In this document: positions 63,837-64,000 of the stretch, piece after piece | Layout of the letters: each line of letters begins with the position of its first letter | Numbering within the stretch: position 1 is the first letter of the stretch | Assembly (NCBI RefSeq): GCF_014138605.1 | Contig: NZ_JACJHX010000002.1 | Coordinates: 287,899 to 351,898 of the forward strand | DNA length: 64,000 bases | Direction: 5' to 3' | Source: Peribacillus huizhouensis | GTDB taxonomy: Bacteria; Bacillota; Bacilli; Bacillales; DSM-1321 | Translations under genes and position numbers: made by a program | The notes under the pieces: generated by a model | What the model was told of the DNA's origin: nothing | What the model saw: the letters and a program-made list of their open reading frames with translations, nothing else | Databases searched by the model: none

Positions 63837-64000
63837 TTTATCTCGCATTAACGGGCAGTAAGACCCCGTTTGGTGAGATACAGTGAAACCCTACCGATGT
63901 GAACTTCAGCGGTTTTGTTGAGGCCCACAGGATGTAGGTCACACAGACGTTGCCGCAGGACGCGGCGCACTTAGACTGTGATTCATTGAATAGGATTTTC
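63837..64000 (+). repeat. Structured intergenic element, left part, cut by window end
   Basis: Starts TTTATCTCGCATTAACGGGC and contains CCCACAGGATGTAGG, then the outer stem CACAG...CTGTG (63942-63946 with 63976-63980) around the inner hairpin GCCGCAGGACGCGGC (63952-63966), then GATTCATTGAA. Same order as the copy at 51202-51484. It continues past the window. Confidence 0.8.

Overview
The window comes from a low-GC, spore-forming Firmicute of the Bacillaceae/Planococcaceae type. This rests on a long block that follows the Bacillus subtilis order around hisS-aspS, relA, secDF, ruvAB, safA and nadABC. It also rests on strictly sporulation-linked genes (spoVB, bofC, safA, a YhcN-type spore lipoprotein), a fused secDF, a 6S RNA beside aspS and a histidine T-box. 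I cannot name the species.

Layout. 1-8.0 kb (minus strand): an exopolysaccharide operon (Wzz-like modulator, BY-kinase, PHP phosphatase, membrane epimerase/dehydratase, sugar-phosphate transferase, glycosyltransferase cut by the window edge). A SinR-like repressor and a SinI-like antirepressor lie upstream, among several GTTCTTT inverted repeats that look like SinR sites. 8.3-15.7 kb: a polyol/pentose operon (xylulokinase, LacI regulator, RbsACB-type ABC transporter, sorbitol/xylitol-type dehydrogenase) with two matching AAACGTTT palindromes. 15.7-16.4 kb: a broken Excalibur gene and a 50-residue gene. 16.7-21.6 kb: a branched-chain amino-acid-type ABC transporter (livJ, then livHMGF). 21.9-26 kb: tcdA, an M20 peptidase and an ECF sigma/anti-sigma pair. 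26.2-36.7 kb: 6S RNA, aspS-hisS with T-box leader, yrzK-like ORF, SH3-amidase, dtd, relA, apt. 36.7-51 kb: recJ, a NERD protein, secDF, comN, spoVB, yrbG-like, yrzE-like, yajC, tgt, queA, ruvB, ruvA. 51.6-56.4 kb: bofC, coxA-like lipoprotein, a spore-kinase-like gene and a very long repeat-rich safA. 56.7-63.8 kb: nadB-nadC-nadA divergent from nifS-niaR, then pheA and pheB.

The least explained part is the intergenic DNA. Three dispersed repeat families recur. (1) Six copies of an 80-90 bp (one 40 bp) inverted repeat with AAGGGTCAGACC ends, each 9-22 bp past a stop codon and with a T tract on its far side, so they look like mobile terminators. (2) At least eight arrays of degenerate GTGCC units spaced at a fixed 20/21 bp (two helical turns), lying just beyond gene ends or terminators and facing back toward the gene. 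(3) A roughly 250-350 bp element rich in hairpins whose stems show compensatory base changes between copies, suggesting a structured RNA. Its right end abuts the TAA stop of two unrelated genes. No transposase for any of them is in the window.
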